DNA of 64,000 bases from Mesobacillus jeotgali (lineage in GTDB: Bacteria > Bacillota > Bacilli > Bacillales > Cytobacillaceae): NCBI RefSeq assembly GCF_031759225.1, contig NZ_CP134494.1:1238501-1302500 (forward strand). Reading direction: 5' to 3'. This document shows, one piece after another, positions 52,804 through 62,937 of this stretch. Under the pieces are notes generated by a model, which worked only from the letters and a program-made list of their open reading frames with translations, was not told the DNA's origin and did not search any database. Position 1 is the stretch's first letter, and each line of letters starts with the position of its first letter. The translations under genes were made by a program, and so were the position numbers.

Positions 52804-54039
52804 ATGTACCAGGCAACGACCGACAAACAGTTAATTAAGAATATCCCTGATGGAGGCATTTTAACGCCAAAAGGGTTCCAATGCGGTGGAGTACATGCAG
52901 GCTTGCGCTATACCAAGCTAGATTTAGGGATGATTGTAAGCGAGGAGCTGGCATCCTGTGCAGCGGTTTACACGACAAGCCACTTCCAGGCAGCGCCATT
53001 GGTGGTTACACAGGAAAGCATAGCAAAGGAGCAGTTGCTCCAGGCAATCGTCGTCAACAGTGCATGCGCAAATGCTTGTACCGGAGAACAAGGATATCAG
53101 GATGCCTTGAAAATGCGCTCACTGGCAGCAGAAAAAATTGGGGTTCCGGAACACCATGTTGCTGTAGCATCAACAGGTGTCATCGGTGAATTCATGCAAA
53201 TGGAAAAAATTCAGAATGGTATCGGAAAGCTGTCAGTTGGCAAAGCAATTGAGGATGCCAAAGATTTTCAAACCGCAATCCTTACAACGGATACGGTAAT
53301 GAAAAGCTGCTGTTACTCTGCTGAAATTGATGGGGTAACAGTGAGTATGGGAGGAGCAGCAAAAGGTTCAGGAATGATTCACCCTAATATGGCGACAATG
53401 CTTGGTTTCTTAACAACAGATGCAAAGGTCTCAAGTGAACATCTGACCGCCGCGTTAAAAGAGGTAACAAACACAACCTTCAATCAAATTACGGTGGACG
53501 GAGATACATCAACGAATGATATGGTGCTTGTGATGGCAAATGGTACTGCAGGGAATCAGCCATTGGATCCAACCCACCCAGACTGGACAGTTTTTATGGA
53601 ACTGTTAAAAGAAAGCTGTGCTAGTCTTGCGAAACAGATTGCAAAGGATGGTGAAGGAGCAACTAAGCTGATTGAAATCTCAGTAGCTGGTGCAATGTCT
53701 GATGAAGAAGCTCGAATGATAGGAAAACAGATTGCAGGCTCCAACCTCGTCAAGACAGCAGTTTACGGCGCAGATGCGAACTGGGGGCGGATTATTGGGG
53801 CGATAGGCCAAAGCCCGTCTTCGATAAACCCAAAAACAGTCGATATCTACCTGGGTGAAATGGCTATGCTGAAGGGAAGCACACCCGTTGACTTTGATGA
53901 AGATGAAGCAAGGGAGTACCTGTTGAATGACAAGGTCGAAATATTCGTGGATCTCCATCTGGGAGATGGGAAAGGAATGGCATGGGGCTGCGACCTTTCC
54001 TATGATTATGTGAAAATAAATGCAAGCTATCGGACATAA
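52804..54039 (+). CDS. argJ: Bifunctional ornithine acetyltransferase/N-acetylglutamate synthase
   Basis: A 411-aa self-cleaving enzyme: GMIHPNMATMLGFLTTDA has the ATML cut site with Thr nucleophile (~199), and later NDMVLVMANG and GADANWGRI match ArgJ. It recycles the acetyl group, so the pathway is cyclic. GGAGGAAAAT lies before ATG; 11 bases separate it from argC. Confidence 0.96.
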   Translation: MYQATTDKQLIKNIPDGGILTPKGFQCGGVHAGLRYTKLDLGMIVSEELASCAAVYTTSHFQAAPLVVTQESIAKEQLLQAIVVNSACANACTGEQGYQDALKMRSLAAEKIGVPEHHVAVASTGVIGEFMQMEKIQNGIGKLSVGKAIEDAKDFQTAILTTDTVMKSCCYSAEIDGVTVSMGGAAKGSGMIHPNMATMLGFLTTDAKVSSEHLTAALKEVTNTTFNQITVDGDTSTNDMVLVMANGTAGNQPLDPTHPDWTVFMELLKESCASLAKQIAKDGEGATKLIEISVAGAMSDEEARMIGKQIAGSNLVKTAVYGADANWGRIIGAIGQSPSSINPKTVDIYLGEMAMLKGSTPVDFDEDEAREYLLNDKVEIFVDLHLGDGKGMAWGCDLSYDYVKINASYRT

Positions 54040-54052
54040 AGGGGCGGATCAA

Positions 54053-54826
54053 TTGGAGACGGTGGTCATTAAATGTGGTGGAAGTGTTCTGGAGGACCTT
54101 AATGACAATTTCTTTAATAGTCTTAAAGAATTGATCGAGGATGGGTTTTGCCCTGTCATTGTTCACGGTGGAGGTCCAGCGATTAATTCGATGCTTGAGT
54201 TATATAAAATCGAGACAAAATTCAATGATGGACTGCGTGTGACATGTGAAAAGACCATGGAAATCGTCGAAATGGTACTGTCGGGACAGACGAACCGGCA
54301 GTTATGCAGCATGCTGACGATGCATGATTTCAATGCTCTGGGCATCAATGGCAGCGATGGTCGCTGCCTTCAGGCAGACTTTATTGATAAAGAGGGTTTA
54401 GGATTTGTTGGAACCATTACGCATGTGAATACAGACTTGATTATGATGGCAATCCATAATGGCTATATTCCCGTGATTACTCCAATCGGGATCACGGAGG
54501 ATGGCAGCAAGCTTAATATAAATGGCGATTATGCTGCTGCTTCGATTGCGAAAGCAATAAAGGCTGAACGCTGTGCATTTGTGACCAATGTTGATGGAAT
54601 CCTGATAAATGGAGAGCTGGTCAGCGAAATGACGGATAGTCAAATAGAAAGCTGCATCACAGATGGAAGCATCTATGGAGGAATGGTTCCGAAGGTTAAG
54701 TCCGCATTATCAGCTACAAAGGCTGGCGTCGATACTGCCATGATCATTTCTGGCAAAAAGCAATTCTATAAAAATAACTGCTGGCACGGAACAGCGATTG
54801 CCGCACAGGAAGAGGTGTATAAATGA
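54053..54826 (+). CDS. argB: Acetylglutamate kinase
   Basis: A 257-aa kinase; KCGGSVLED and VHGGGPAINSML are the phosphate-binding loops and NINGDYAAASIAKAIKAE a late ATP segment. TTG 54053 (METVVIKCGG) is preferred: AAAGGGGCGG precedes it and it matches the family start; ATG 54020 would overlap argJ. It is translationally linked to argD by ATGA. Confidence 0.94.
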   Translation: METVVIKCGGSVLEDLNDNFFNSLKELIEDGFCPVIVHGGGPAINSMLELYKIETKFNDGLRVTCEKTMEIVEMVLSGQTNRQLCSMLTMHDFNALGINGSDGRCLQADFIDKEGLGFVGTITHVNTDLIMMAIHNGYIPVITPIGITEDGSKLNINGDYAAASIAKAIKAERCAFVTNVDGILINGELVSEMTDSQIESCITDGSIYGGMVPKVKSALSATKAGVDTAMIISGKKQFYKNNCWHGTAIAAQEEVYK

Positions 54827-55977
54827 GCCATTTATTCCCGACCTATCAACGATGGGAAATTGAGCCTGAAAAAGCAGCTGGGACGATTCTCTATGGAAAG
54901 GATGGACAGCAATACTTGGATTTCACTTCTGGTATTGGCGTCTGCAATTTGGGGCATCGTCCGGAGCCAGTTGAAATTGCAGTCAAGAAACAGCTGGAAT
55001 TATTCTGGCATGTATCCAATCTTTTTCCGCAGAGCATCCAGGAAGCAGCAGCGAAAAAGCTCGCAGAGGAATCTGGCCTGGATTGTGTATTTTTTGCCAA
55101 TAGCGGTGCTGAAGCAAACGAAGCAGCTATTAAACTGGCAAGGAAGGCAACTGGACGGAAAAAAATAATCACTTTTCTGCAATCCTTTCACGGCAGGACC
55201 TTCGCTGGGATGGCTGCAACCGGGCAGGAAAAAATCAAGCAAGGATTCGGATGTATGCTTGAAACATTTATCCACCTGCCATTCAATAATCTAGAGTCAC
55301 TGAAAGCTGAAATCGATAAGGATACAGCTGCAGTGTTGATTGAAATCATCCAGGGTGAAGGCGGAATCCATGTCGTTACTAACGAATTTATAAAAGAAGC
55401 CGAAAAGTTATGCGCTGAAAATGGCGTCTTGCTTATTATCGATGAAATCCAGACCGGGATTGGCCGGACAGGGAAGCCATTTGCCTTTCAGCACTTTGGG
55501 ATTGAACCCGATATCATCACTGTTGCCAAAGGTCTAGGCAATGGATTTCCGATAGGAGCTGCGATTGGTAAAGCTAAGTTAGCAGAGTTTTTTGGGCCGG
55601 GAAGCCACGGATCGACATTTGGCGGGAATCCAATCAGTTTGGCGGCAGCGATAGCCGTTATGGACATCATTTTTAATGAAGGATTCCTTGAAGAGTCATC
55701 TGCCAAAGGGGGACTACTATTTGGGTTACTCCATAATGAACTCGGTTGGATGGAAGTGGTTAAAGACATCAGGGGAATGGGGTTGATGGCTGGAATTGAA
55801 CTGACTGTACCTGCACAGCCAATTCTTGCTGAATTAAGAAAATCAGGACTGATTGCGTTGCCGGCAGGAGAAAAGGTAATCCGCCTGCTTCCTCCGTTGA
55901 ATGTTAAACAAGAAGAGATAGAGAAGGCAGTCTCATTGATGAAATGCGCATTATCTAACTATAAAGTAACAGTATAA
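54823..55977 (+). CDS. argD: Acetylornithine aminotransferase
   Basis: A 384-aa PLP enzyme, class III aminotransferase: FANSGAEANEAAIKLAR, SFHGRTFAGMAATGQ, IIDEIQTGIGRTG and the PLP Lys in VAKGLGNGFPIGA (~232). Overlaps argB by four bases. Confidence 0.96.
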   Translation: MSHLFPTYQRWEIEPEKAAGTILYGKDGQQYLDFTSGIGVCNLGHRPEPVEIAVKKQLELFWHVSNLFPQSIQEAAAKKLAEESGLDCVFFANSGAEANEAAIKLARKATGRKKIITFLQSFHGRTFAGMAATGQEKIKQGFGCMLETFIHLPFNNLESLKAEIDKDTAAVLIEIIQGEGGIHVVTNEFIKEAEKLCAENGVLLIIDEIQTGIGRTGKPFAFQHFGIEPDIITVAKGLGNGFPIGAAIGKAKLAEFFGPGSHGSTFGGNPISLAAAIAVMDIIFNEGFLEESSAKGGLLFGLLHNELGWMEVVKDIRGMGLMAGIELTVPAQPILAELRKSGLIALPAGEKVIRLLPPLNVKQEEIEKAVSLMKCALSNYKVTV

Positions 55978-56044
55978 ATTTTTTTAGGATTATTTGTATA
56001 AAAATAAATTAGTATAAATAAATATACGTTTGGAGATGTGTCTG

Positions 56045-57124
56045 ATGAAAGGATATCTGCATCTGGCTGACGGCAAGACATTTCAAGGGCACTTGCATGG
56101 ATCGTTAGCTGAACAGGGAATTGCCGGTGAGATCGTATTTTTTACAGGGATGACCGGTTATCAAGAAGTACTGACAGATCCTTCATATAAAAATCAAATC
56201 ATTGTTTTCACCTACCCGTTGATAGGCAATTATGGAATCAATGATCATGACTTTGAAAGCAAAAAGCCGCATGTTGCAGCAGTAATTGTATTTGAGGCTG
56301 CAAAAACAGCTTATCACTATGAAGCGCAGCTCAGCTTCACTGAGTATCTGGAGAAATGGGATATTCCCGTGCTGGAGCATGTGGATACCCGGGAGCTCGT
56401 AAAATCCATCCGCCAGAACGGGACAATGCCTGCCCTCTTATCAAGAGAAGCAGCCTGTGAATCAGGCTGTGACAGTGTTAATGGTCTCAAGGTGGAGGAA
56501 GTATCATCGAGGGCACCAGAAACGATTGGCTCTGGTGACACTCACATCGTGTTAATTGATTACGGCTTTAAAAAATCCATCGCTGACTATCTGGTCAAAC
56601 AAAATTGCCTCGTAACAATTGTTCCTTACAATTATAGCTTTGAACAAATCGCAGCCTTGAAGCCTGATGGTGTGCTTTTATCAAATGGACCGGGCGATCC
56701 GAAGGAATTATTCGGGCAGCTGCACGAGATCAGGAAAGTAATCGAGCACTATCCAGTATTGGGGATTTGTCTAGGGCACCAGCTGGCAGCGCTCGCACTT
56801 GGAGGGGATACAAAGAAAATGCTATTTGGCCATCGAGGAGCGAACCAGCCTGTTTACGATATAAATAGCAACCGGGTATTCATGTCTTCCCAAAACCACA
56901 GCTTTGCGGTTGATCAAAATAGTATCGGGAACACAGGATTGAAGGTCCGTTTCTTCAATAAAAATGATCAGTCAATCGAGGGCCTATACCATGAGAAATG
57001 GCCGCTGATGACAGTCCAGTTCCATCCGGAAGCAAGCCCGGGACCTGAAGACAGTGTATTCATATTTGGGGAATTCATCAATACAGTCAAATACAGAAAT
57101 CGGAGAGTAGTCAGCTATGCCTAA
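56045..57124 (+). CDS. carA: Carbamoyl-phosphate synthase small subunit, arginine-type
   Basis: A 359-aa glutamine amidotransferase subunit: LTDPSYKNQIIVFTYPLIGNYG, SNGPGDP, catalytic Cys in LGICLGHQLAALALGG (~236), and MTVQFHPEASPGPED with His/Glu. ATG 56045 has GGAG nine bases upstream; the GTG-like frame at 56030 lacks support. Position in the arg operon marks it as the arginine-repressed enzyme. Confidence 0.95.
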   Translation: MKGYLHLADGKTFQGHLHGSLAEQGIAGEIVFFTGMTGYQEVLTDPSYKNQIIVFTYPLIGNYGINDHDFESKKPHVAAVIVFEAAKTAYHYEAQLSFTEYLEKWDIPVLEHVDTRELVKSIRQNGTMPALLSREAACESGCDSVNGLKVEEVSSRAPETIGSGDTHIVLIDYGFKKSIADYLVKQNCLVTIVPYNYSFEQIAALKPDGVLLSNGPGDPKELFGQLHEIRKVIEHYPVLGICLGHQLAALALGGDTKKMLFGHRGANQPVYDINSNRVFMSSQNHSFAVDQNSIGNTGLKVRFFNKNDQSIEGLYHEKWPLMTVQFHPEASPGPEDSVFIFGEFINTVKYRNRRVVSYA

Positions 57125-60100
57125 GGATAAAAATATCAAGTCAATATTGGTAATCGGCTCAGGCCCCATCATCATCGGGCAGGCCGCTGAATTTGATTAT
57201 GCAGGGACACAGGCCTGCATTGCCTTGAAAGAAGAAGGTTATCGGGTCATCCTTGTAAACAATAACCCGGCAACCGTCATGACGGATCATGTATTTGCAG
57301 ATGCAGTTTATTTTGAACCAATGACAGCAGAAGGCGTTGAAAAGGTGATCCAGGCAGAAAAGCCTGATGGGATATTAGGTACCCTTGGCGGGCAGGCAGG
57401 TTTGAACCTGGTGTTTAAGCTAAGTGAGGAAGGAATTCTTGAAAAATACAATGTAAAAGTGCTGGGGACCTCGGTTGCAAGTATCAAGCAAGGTGAAGAC
57501 AGGGAAGCATTTCGCAGCCTGATGCATGAGCTTAATGAACCGGTGCCGGAGAGTGAGATCGTCCAATTTGTAGAAGATGCGGTCTCTTTCGCAGAAAAAA
57601 TCGGTTTCCCACTGATTGTAAGGCCAGCTTACACGCTTGGGGGAACAGGCGGCGGCATTGCCGGAACAATGGAAGAATTGGTCTCTCTTGTTACCGGAGG
57701 GCTTAGTGAGAGCCCGATTAATCAATGCCTGGTCGAAAGAAGCATTGCCGGCTATAAAGAAATTGAATACGAAATGATGCGTGATGCTGCTGGCACTTGT
57801 ATTTCCATTTGTAATATGGAAAATATCGACCCGGTCGGCATCCACACAGGCGACTCGATCGTAGTGGCTCCATCACAGACGCTTACAGACAGGGAATACC
57901 AGATGCTCAGGACTTCCGCTGTTAAAATCATTTCAGTACTTGGAATCGTTGGAGGCTGCAACATCCAGTTTGCCCTCGACCCTAGGAGCAAAAATTACTA
58001 TTTAATTGAAGTGAACCCACGGGTCAGCCGGTCGTCAGCACTTGCTTCCAAAGCGACTGGATACCCGATTGCGCGCATGGCGGCAAAATTGGCAGTTGGA
58101 TACAACCTTGCTGAGATCATGAACCCGGTAACAGGCAATACCTTTGCCAGCTATGAGCCATCACTCGACTATGCAGTGGTAAAAATACCGAAATGGCCGT
58201 TTGAGCAATTCCCGCACATTGACAGGACTTTAGGGACACAAATGAAGGCAACCGGAGAAGCGATGGCAATTGATCGAAGCTTTGAACGCGCATTTATCAA
58301 AGCAGTCCGTTCTCTGAACATAAAAACGCTTGATTTAAAGCTGCCGGCAATTGAAGGATTTACAGTCGATCAGCTATACGATTTAACAGGAAAGCAAACA
58401 GACCAGCGGGTTTTTGCATTGCTCGAACTGCTGCGGCGGGGTGAGGCAATCCAGCTTATCCATGAAAAAACGAAAATAGATCTGTTTTTCCTAAACAGAT
58501 TCAAATCCTTGACAGAAGTAGAGAATCAAATTGCAAAGCTTGGAATCGAAACGATCTCAGCTACTGAGTTAAGATATCTGAAAGAGAAAGGGTTCAGCGA
58601 TGCTTATTTGGCAAATGAATGGAAGTTTAGCGAACGGCAGGTAAGAGAGCTTCGCAAAAAATACGGCATTGCACCAGTTTATAAAATGGTTGATACATGT
58701 GCGGCGGAATTTGAATCTGCTTCAAATTATTATTACTCAAGTTATATTGGTGAGAATGAAGCAAAAGTCGCAAGCAGTAAACGAAAGGTACTGGTCATAG
58801 GCAGTGGTCCGATCAGCATCGGTCAGGGAATCGAGTTTGATTATTGTTCGGTTCATGGTGTATTTGCTCTCAAAGAAGAAGATGTAGAAACAATCATGAT
58901 CAACAATAATCCTGAGACAGTCAGCACAGATTTCACGATATCAGATCGATTGTATTTCGAACCCTTAACACAGGAAGACATCCTGAATGTGATTGAAATG
59001 GAAGGGATAGAGGAAGTCATTGTCCAGCTCGGCGGCCAGACTGCCTTGAATCTCGCCAAAGGCTTAGAAGAAGCTGGAGTCAAGCTGCTGGGAACGAGTT
59101 CCGCAACCATTGATTTATTTGAAGACAGGGATCAATTTTACCAGTTGCTCGACAAGCTGCAGATTCCCCGAGTAAAGGGTGAGACAGCTGGGGATGAGGG
59201 TGAACTGCTGGCCGCTGTTAAGAGATTGGGATTTCCGGTATTAATCAGGCCTTCTTATGTGATTGGCGGCTTGAATATGTTGATAATCCGAAATACAGAG
59301 GAACTTAAAACTGCTCTGGGGACAGATAATATTTCATATCCCATCCTGGTGGATCAATACCTTGAAGCAACAGAGGCGGAACTGGATCTTGCAGCCGATG
59401 GAGAGCATATCCTGATTCCCGCCATCATCGAGCACATCGAAAAGACAGGAGTCCATTCAGGGGACAGCTTCTGCATCATTCCTGCCCGCAGTTTCTCTAA
59501 CGAAACAAAGGAAAAGATGGCTGAGTATGCAAAGCGGATCGTGAATGAATTGGATTATAAGGGATTAATGAACATCCAGTTCATTGTGAAAGGACATGAA
59601 GTATTTTTGCTTGAAGTCAATCCACGCTCAAGCAGGACAATGCCGATCGTCAGCAAGGTAGCAGGCGTTGAATTAGTCAAAAAAGCGACAAAAATATTGC
59701 TTGGGAAATATAAATTGTCGAAAGATGAAGTTTTGCTAAACTCCGATGCTCCATACACAGTCGTGAAACATCCCGTTTTTTCGAATTTTGCATTGAAAGG
59801 ACTGGACGCCAAGACCGGTCCGCAAATGATTTCGACTGGAGAAGGAATCAGCATTGCTTCGACACTTGAAGAGGCATTGTCCAAAAGCTTTCATTCAATC
59901 AGCGGGAAAGCTGTCCATGGAGCTATCGCATATGTAGATGAAAAACAGCTACTGGACGCAGGGAAACTGGCCGGAGACTTTCATTTCATTCATATCGATA
60001 AAGTAAAAGAAGCTCGTAAGGTGGCAGCCCTGTATTGTCCAGGTGAATCAGAAAGAGACCTCTATTGGAGAGAATGGGCTGTCAAGAACAGAAAGATTGT

Positions 60101-60218
60101 AATGACCCAAAAGGAGACATTATCTGCACTCTTAAAAAGTGCGAAAGTACAGAGCTGGGATGTCAACCCCCTGGACAAATGGCTGGCAAAAACAAGAGAG
60201 GAAGTGGTGGCAGAATGA
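57117..60218 (+). CDS. carB: Carbamoyl-phosphate synthase large subunit, arginine-type
   Basis: A 1033-aa enzyme with two ATP-grasp halves. Each begins with a GSGPIIIGQ / GSGPISIGQ loop (~13 and ~561) and has EVNPR(V/S)SRSS-type motifs (~300 and ~840). Length equals B. subtilis CarB (1030 aa). ATG overlaps the carA stop; the C-terminus overlaps argF by ATGA. Confidence 0.96.
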   Translation: MPKDKNIKSILVIGSGPIIIGQAAEFDYAGTQACIALKEEGYRVILVNNNPATVMTDHVFADAVYFEPMTAEGVEKVIQAEKPDGILGTLGGQAGLNLVFKLSEEGILEKYNVKVLGTSVASIKQGEDREAFRSLMHELNEPVPESEIVQFVEDAVSFAEKIGFPLIVRPAYTLGGTGGGIAGTMEELVSLVTGGLSESPINQCLVERSIAGYKEIEYEMMRDAAGTCISICNMENIDPVGIHTGDSIVVAPSQTLTDREYQMLRTSAVKIISVLGIVGGCNIQFALDPRSKNYYLIEVNPRVSRSSALASKATGYPIARMAAKLAVGYNLAEIMNPVTGNTFASYEPSLDYAVVKIPKWPFEQFPHIDRTLGTQMKATGEAMAIDRSFERAFIKAVRSLNIKTLDLKLPAIEGFTVDQLYDLTGKQTDQRVFALLELLRRGEAIQLIHEKTKIDLFFLNRFKSLTEVENQIAKLGIETISATELRYLKEKGFSDAYLANEWKFSERQVRELRKKYGIAPVYKMVDTCAAEFESASNYYYSSYIGENEAKVASSKRKVLVIGSGPISIGQGIEFDYCSVHGVFALKEEDVETIMINNNPETVSTDFTISDRLYFEPLTQEDILNVIEMEGIEEVIVQLGGQTALNLAKGLEEAGVKLLGTSSATIDLFEDRDQFYQLLDKLQIPRVKGETAGDEGELLAAVKRLGFPVLIRPSYVIGGLNMLIIRNTEELKTALGTDNISYPILVDQYLEATEAELDLAADGEHILIPAIIEHIEKTGVHSGDSFCIIPARSFSNETKEKMAEYAKRIVNELDYKGLMNIQFIVKGHEVFLLEVNPRSSRTMPIVSKVAGVELVKKATKILLGKYKLSKDEVLLNSDAPYTVVKHPVFSNFALKGLDAKTGPQMISTGEGISIASTLEEALSKSFHSISGKAVHGAIAYVDEKQLLDAGKLAGDFHFIHIDKVKEARKVAALYCPGESERDLYWREWAVKNRKIVMTQKETLSALLKSAKVQSWDVNPLDKWLAKTREEVVAE

Positions 60219-61171
60219 CAGCATTGAAGCAGCTTCAAATTGATTTAAAAGGAAAGGACCTGCTAACCCTGGCTGATTTGGAACCACAGGAAATCCTGAC
60301 TTTATTAGATAAGGCAATCACTTTAAAAGAAAAGACTTTAAATAAACAATTTGACCAGCCACTCAAAGGCAAAATACTCGGAATGATTTTTGATAAATCC
60401 TCAACGCGAACGAGAGTATCATTTGAGGTAGGCATGATCCAGCTGGGTGGAAGTGCCCTGTACTTAAATGGCAGCGACCTTCAGCTTGGCCGCGGCGAGA
60501 CTGTGTCAGATACAGCCCAGGTTCTTTCGCAATATCTAGACGGAATCATGATCAGAACCTTCTCGCACAAGTCAGTTGAAGAACTTGCCGACTTTGCTGA
60601 CATTCCAGTCATCAACGGATTGACGGATTTGTATCATCCATGCCAGGCACTTGCAGATCTTTTGACGATCTATGAAAAAAGAGGGAAGCTAAAAGGCCTC
60701 AAGCTTGCTTACATCGGTGATGGAAACAATGTCGCCCATTCCTTGATGATTGCCTGTACAAAAGTCGGGATGGATGTCTATATTGCTTCTCCAAAGGGAT
60801 ACTTCCCGGATGAGAAGATAACAGCACGGTGTGAAGAATTTGCAAAGCAGAGCGGTGCTAATCTGATCATTACAGACTCACCAGAAGAAGCAGTTGATGC
60901 CGCAGATATCATCTATACGGATGTGTGGACCAGCATGGGACAGGAAAATGAAAATGAGCAGAGACTCAAAGATTTTTCTGAGTTCCAGGTGAATGAAGAA
61001 TTGCTAAAGGCAGCTAATGATGACTATTTATTCATGCACTGTCTCCCCGCACACCGCGGTGAAGAAGTAACAGCAGAAGTCATAGACGGTTCGCACTCCG
61101 TCGTATTCGAGCAAGCAGGAAACCGCCTGCATGCCCAGAAAGCATTGCTGGTGGAGATTTTGAAGGATTAA
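60215..61171 (+). CDS. argF: Ornithine carbamoyltransferase
   Basis: A 318-aa enzyme joining carbamoyl phosphate and ornithine: STRTRVSFE (carbamoyl-P loop), [15 protein letters not shown], and the ornithine loop [14 protein letters not shown] 60215 forms ATGA with the carB stop; the long frame from 60065 overlaps carB by 150 bases and is not real. Last gene of the operon. Confidence 0.96.
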   Translation: MTALKQLQIDLKGKDLLTLADLEPQEILTLLDKAITLKEKTLNKQFDQPLKGKILGMIFDKSSTRTRVSFEVGMIQLGGSALYLNGSDLQLGRGETVSDTAQVLSQYLDGIMIRTFSHKSVEELADFADIPVINGLTDLYHPCQALADLLTIYEKRGKLKGLKLAYIGDGNNVAHSLMIACTKVGMDVYIASPKGYFPDEKITARCEEFAKQSGANLIITDSPEEAVDAADIIYTDVWTSMGQENENEQRLKDFSEFQVNEELLKAANDDYLFMHCLPAHRGEEVTAEVIDGSHSVVFEQAGNRLHAQKALLVEILKD

Positions 61172-61211
61172 AAAGTGCCATAGTCCCGTTATAGTGAGTT
61201 ATGGTAAAAAA

Positions 61212-61585
61212 GGTTCTATAGAAAGATTCTATAAGCCCGAACAGTGGGTGAAGGTATGAAAAGGTTCTATAGAAAGATTCTATAAGCCCAAATCAGTGGA
61301 TGAAGGTATGAAAAGGTTCTATAGAAAGTTTTTATAAGCCCAAATCGGTGGATGAAGGTATGAAAAGGTTCTATAGAAAGATTCTATAAGCCCAAACAGT
61401 GGATGAAGGTATGAAAAGGTTCTATAGAAAGATTCTATAAGCCCAAACAGTGGATGAAGGTATGAAAAGGTTCTATAGAAAGATTCTATAAGCCCAAATC
61501 AGTGGATGAAGGTATGAAAAGGTTCTATAGAAAGATTCTATAAGCCCAAATCGGTGGCTGAATGTACGAAAAAGGCTTATAGAAC
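61212..61585. repeat. Tandem array, 51-52-bp unit, 7 copies plus a degenerate eighth
   Basis: Units beginning GGTTCTATAG start at 61212, 61263, 61315, 61367, 61418, 61469 and 61521, with a decayed copy near 61573; spacings are 51 or 52. Each holds TATAGAA-aga-TTCTATA, extended by GGTTC/AAGCC pairing with one mismatch. Copy 3 changes TTCTATA to TTTTATA and keeps pairing by G-T. It lies between the ends of argF and uppP; 61172-61211 has no convincing terminator. Confidence 0.95.
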
Positions 61586-61607
61586 TACTCTCAGTAAATT
61601 AAACGGA

Positions 61608-61642
61608 AAAAACCGGCTAACAAATCAGTTAGCCGGCTTTTG
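61608..61642. terminator. Terminator of uppP
   Basis: AACCGGCTAAC-aaatca-GTTAGCCGGCTT with A6 upstream and T run downstream. Confidence 0.85.
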
Positions 61643-61644
61643 TC

Positions 61645-62457
61645 TTATGAAAAGAAAAGGACAAGTGGTCCTACAACGAAACAGTAAATCGCAAAGTACT
61701 TCAAATTTCCTCGCGCCATGATATTCATGAACCATTTTAAAGAGAAGTATGAGGCAATCAGTGAAGCGATGAATGCAAATACATATGGTACTGCCAGTTC
61801 ATCAAGGTATGGGTCAGTTAAAATGTCTGAAAATCCAAGAATCATGCCACCGACGCTGACTGGAATATATAAAAGGAAAGAGTAACGCAATGCGGTTTCC
61901 TGTTTCATACCAAGTGCCATCGCCGCAACAATCGTCGCTCCAGAACGGCTAATTCCAGGGATAAGAGCTACAGCTTGGGCTAAACCTACTATAATGGCAT
62001 CCTTGATGCTTAAGTCTCCATCAGTTTTACGGCCTCTCAGGTTACGGATCATCCACAATGCCAAGCCTGTGACTAACAGCGTAAAACCAACAGTCTTAAT
62101 CGAAGCTAAATTGTCCTCAATAAAATCCCCAAAAAGGATCCCGATTACACCGGCTGGAATGGTTCCAACAATTAGATAAACGATGAACATGAAATCAGAT
62201 TTCGCTTCTGGATCTTTGTTCTTAAGATATGCAAGTCCATTGACAATTAATCGCATGATATCTTTACGATAAATCAACAGAACAGCGAATAAAGAAGCTG
62301 TGTTTACGAGTAGTGCGAAACTCATGCCTCTGATTTCAAGCCCGAAAAAATGCTCTGCTATTTCAAGATGTCCGCTTGATGAAACAGGGATCGGTTCGGT
62401 GATACCCTGAAATAGACCGAGAAATATGTATTTAAGCAAGTCATAAAAATTTTCCAT
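61645..62457 (-). CDS. uppP: Undecaprenyl-diphosphatase (BacA/UppP family)
   Basis: A 270-aa membrane phosphatase recycling the lipid carrier of cell-wall synthesis. The two conserved loops are [14 protein letters not shown] (~13) and [10 protein letters not shown] (~164); eight to nine helices. ATG 62457 (MENFYDLL) has GGAGG about 12 bases upstream, rather far; ATG 62478 is an in-frame alternative. Convergent with argF, divergent from yjzC. Confidence 0.93.
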   Translation of the reverse strand: MENFYDLLKYIFLGLFQGITEPIPVSSSGHLEIAEHFFGLEIRGMSFALLVNTASLFAVLLIYRKDIMRLIVNGLAYLKNKDPEAKSDFMFIVYLIVGTIPAGVIGILFGDFIEDNLASIKTVGFTLLVTGLALWMIRNLRGRKTDGDLSIKDAIIVGLAQAVALIPGISRSGATIVAAMALGMKQETALRYSFLLYIPVSVGGMILGFSDILTDPYLDELAVPYVFAFIASLIASYFSLKWFMNIMARGNLKYFAIYCFVVGPLVLFFS

Positions 62458-62608
62458 ATCGTTTTGAATCCTCCGCATTTTTTTAAACTCATACACACTA
62501 ATGTAACGTATAACCCTTTTTTTTGGAAGGATAAATTAAGCATAAATACTTTATTACAATAAGCAAATAATAAAATGGCCGGAATACTTTAATGAAGGAG
62601 GAAGGCAA

Positions 62609-62791
62609 ATGGGTCAAAGTCATCAGTTCCGTGCCGGACAAAAGGCACCGAATAATGGTATTTACATTGAAATTGGCGAAACAGGCAGCAATGTCAACAA
62701 TCCGCAGAAAATCAAGCTTAAAGCTGGGGACCGTTTTCCGGAAAACTCCAACCATAACCGCCACTGGACTTACATGCCTAAGTTCAAATAA
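62609..62791 (+). CDS. yjzC: YjzC family small protein
   Basis: A 60-aa hydrophilic protein beginning MGQSHQFRAGQKAPNNGIYIE and ending HWTYMPKFK, the YjzC family pattern. Strong AAGGAGGAAG lies before the ATG. In B. subtilis yjzC also follows argF. Function unknown. Confidence 0.9.
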   Translation: MGQSHQFRAGQKAPNNGIYIEIGETGSNVNNPQKIKLKAGDRFPENSNHNRHWTYMPKFK

Positions 62792-62849
62792 CCTGTACCA
62801 ATAACATGACATGAGCTAATCGAGGGTGAAATTCATACGGTTTTTCCAT

Positions 62850-62875
62850 AAGCCATCCAATGCGGATGGCTTTAC
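62850..62875 (+). terminator. Terminator of yjzC
   Basis: AAGCCATCC-aatgc-GGATGGCTTT, short T run. Confidence 0.65.
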
Positions 62876-62924
62876 TAATTGGGAATTTTTATTATAATAT
62901 AATCAAAGGTCAAAAAAGGTCAAA
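62871..62924 (+). promoter_or_regulatory. clpB promoter with CtsR operator
   Basis: TTTACT (62871), 16 bp, TATAAT (62893-62898). GGTCAAA-AAA-GGTCAAA (62908-62924) is an exact CtsR heptad repeat, whose end runs into the ribosome site AAAGGAG. Confidence 0.88.
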
Positions 62925-62937
62925 GGAGTGGTTGGGC

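Noticed and set aside
60065..60214. 50-residue N-terminal extension of ArgF
   Set aside because: It overlaps carB out of frame; the ATGA junction at 60215 gives the normal ArgF start.
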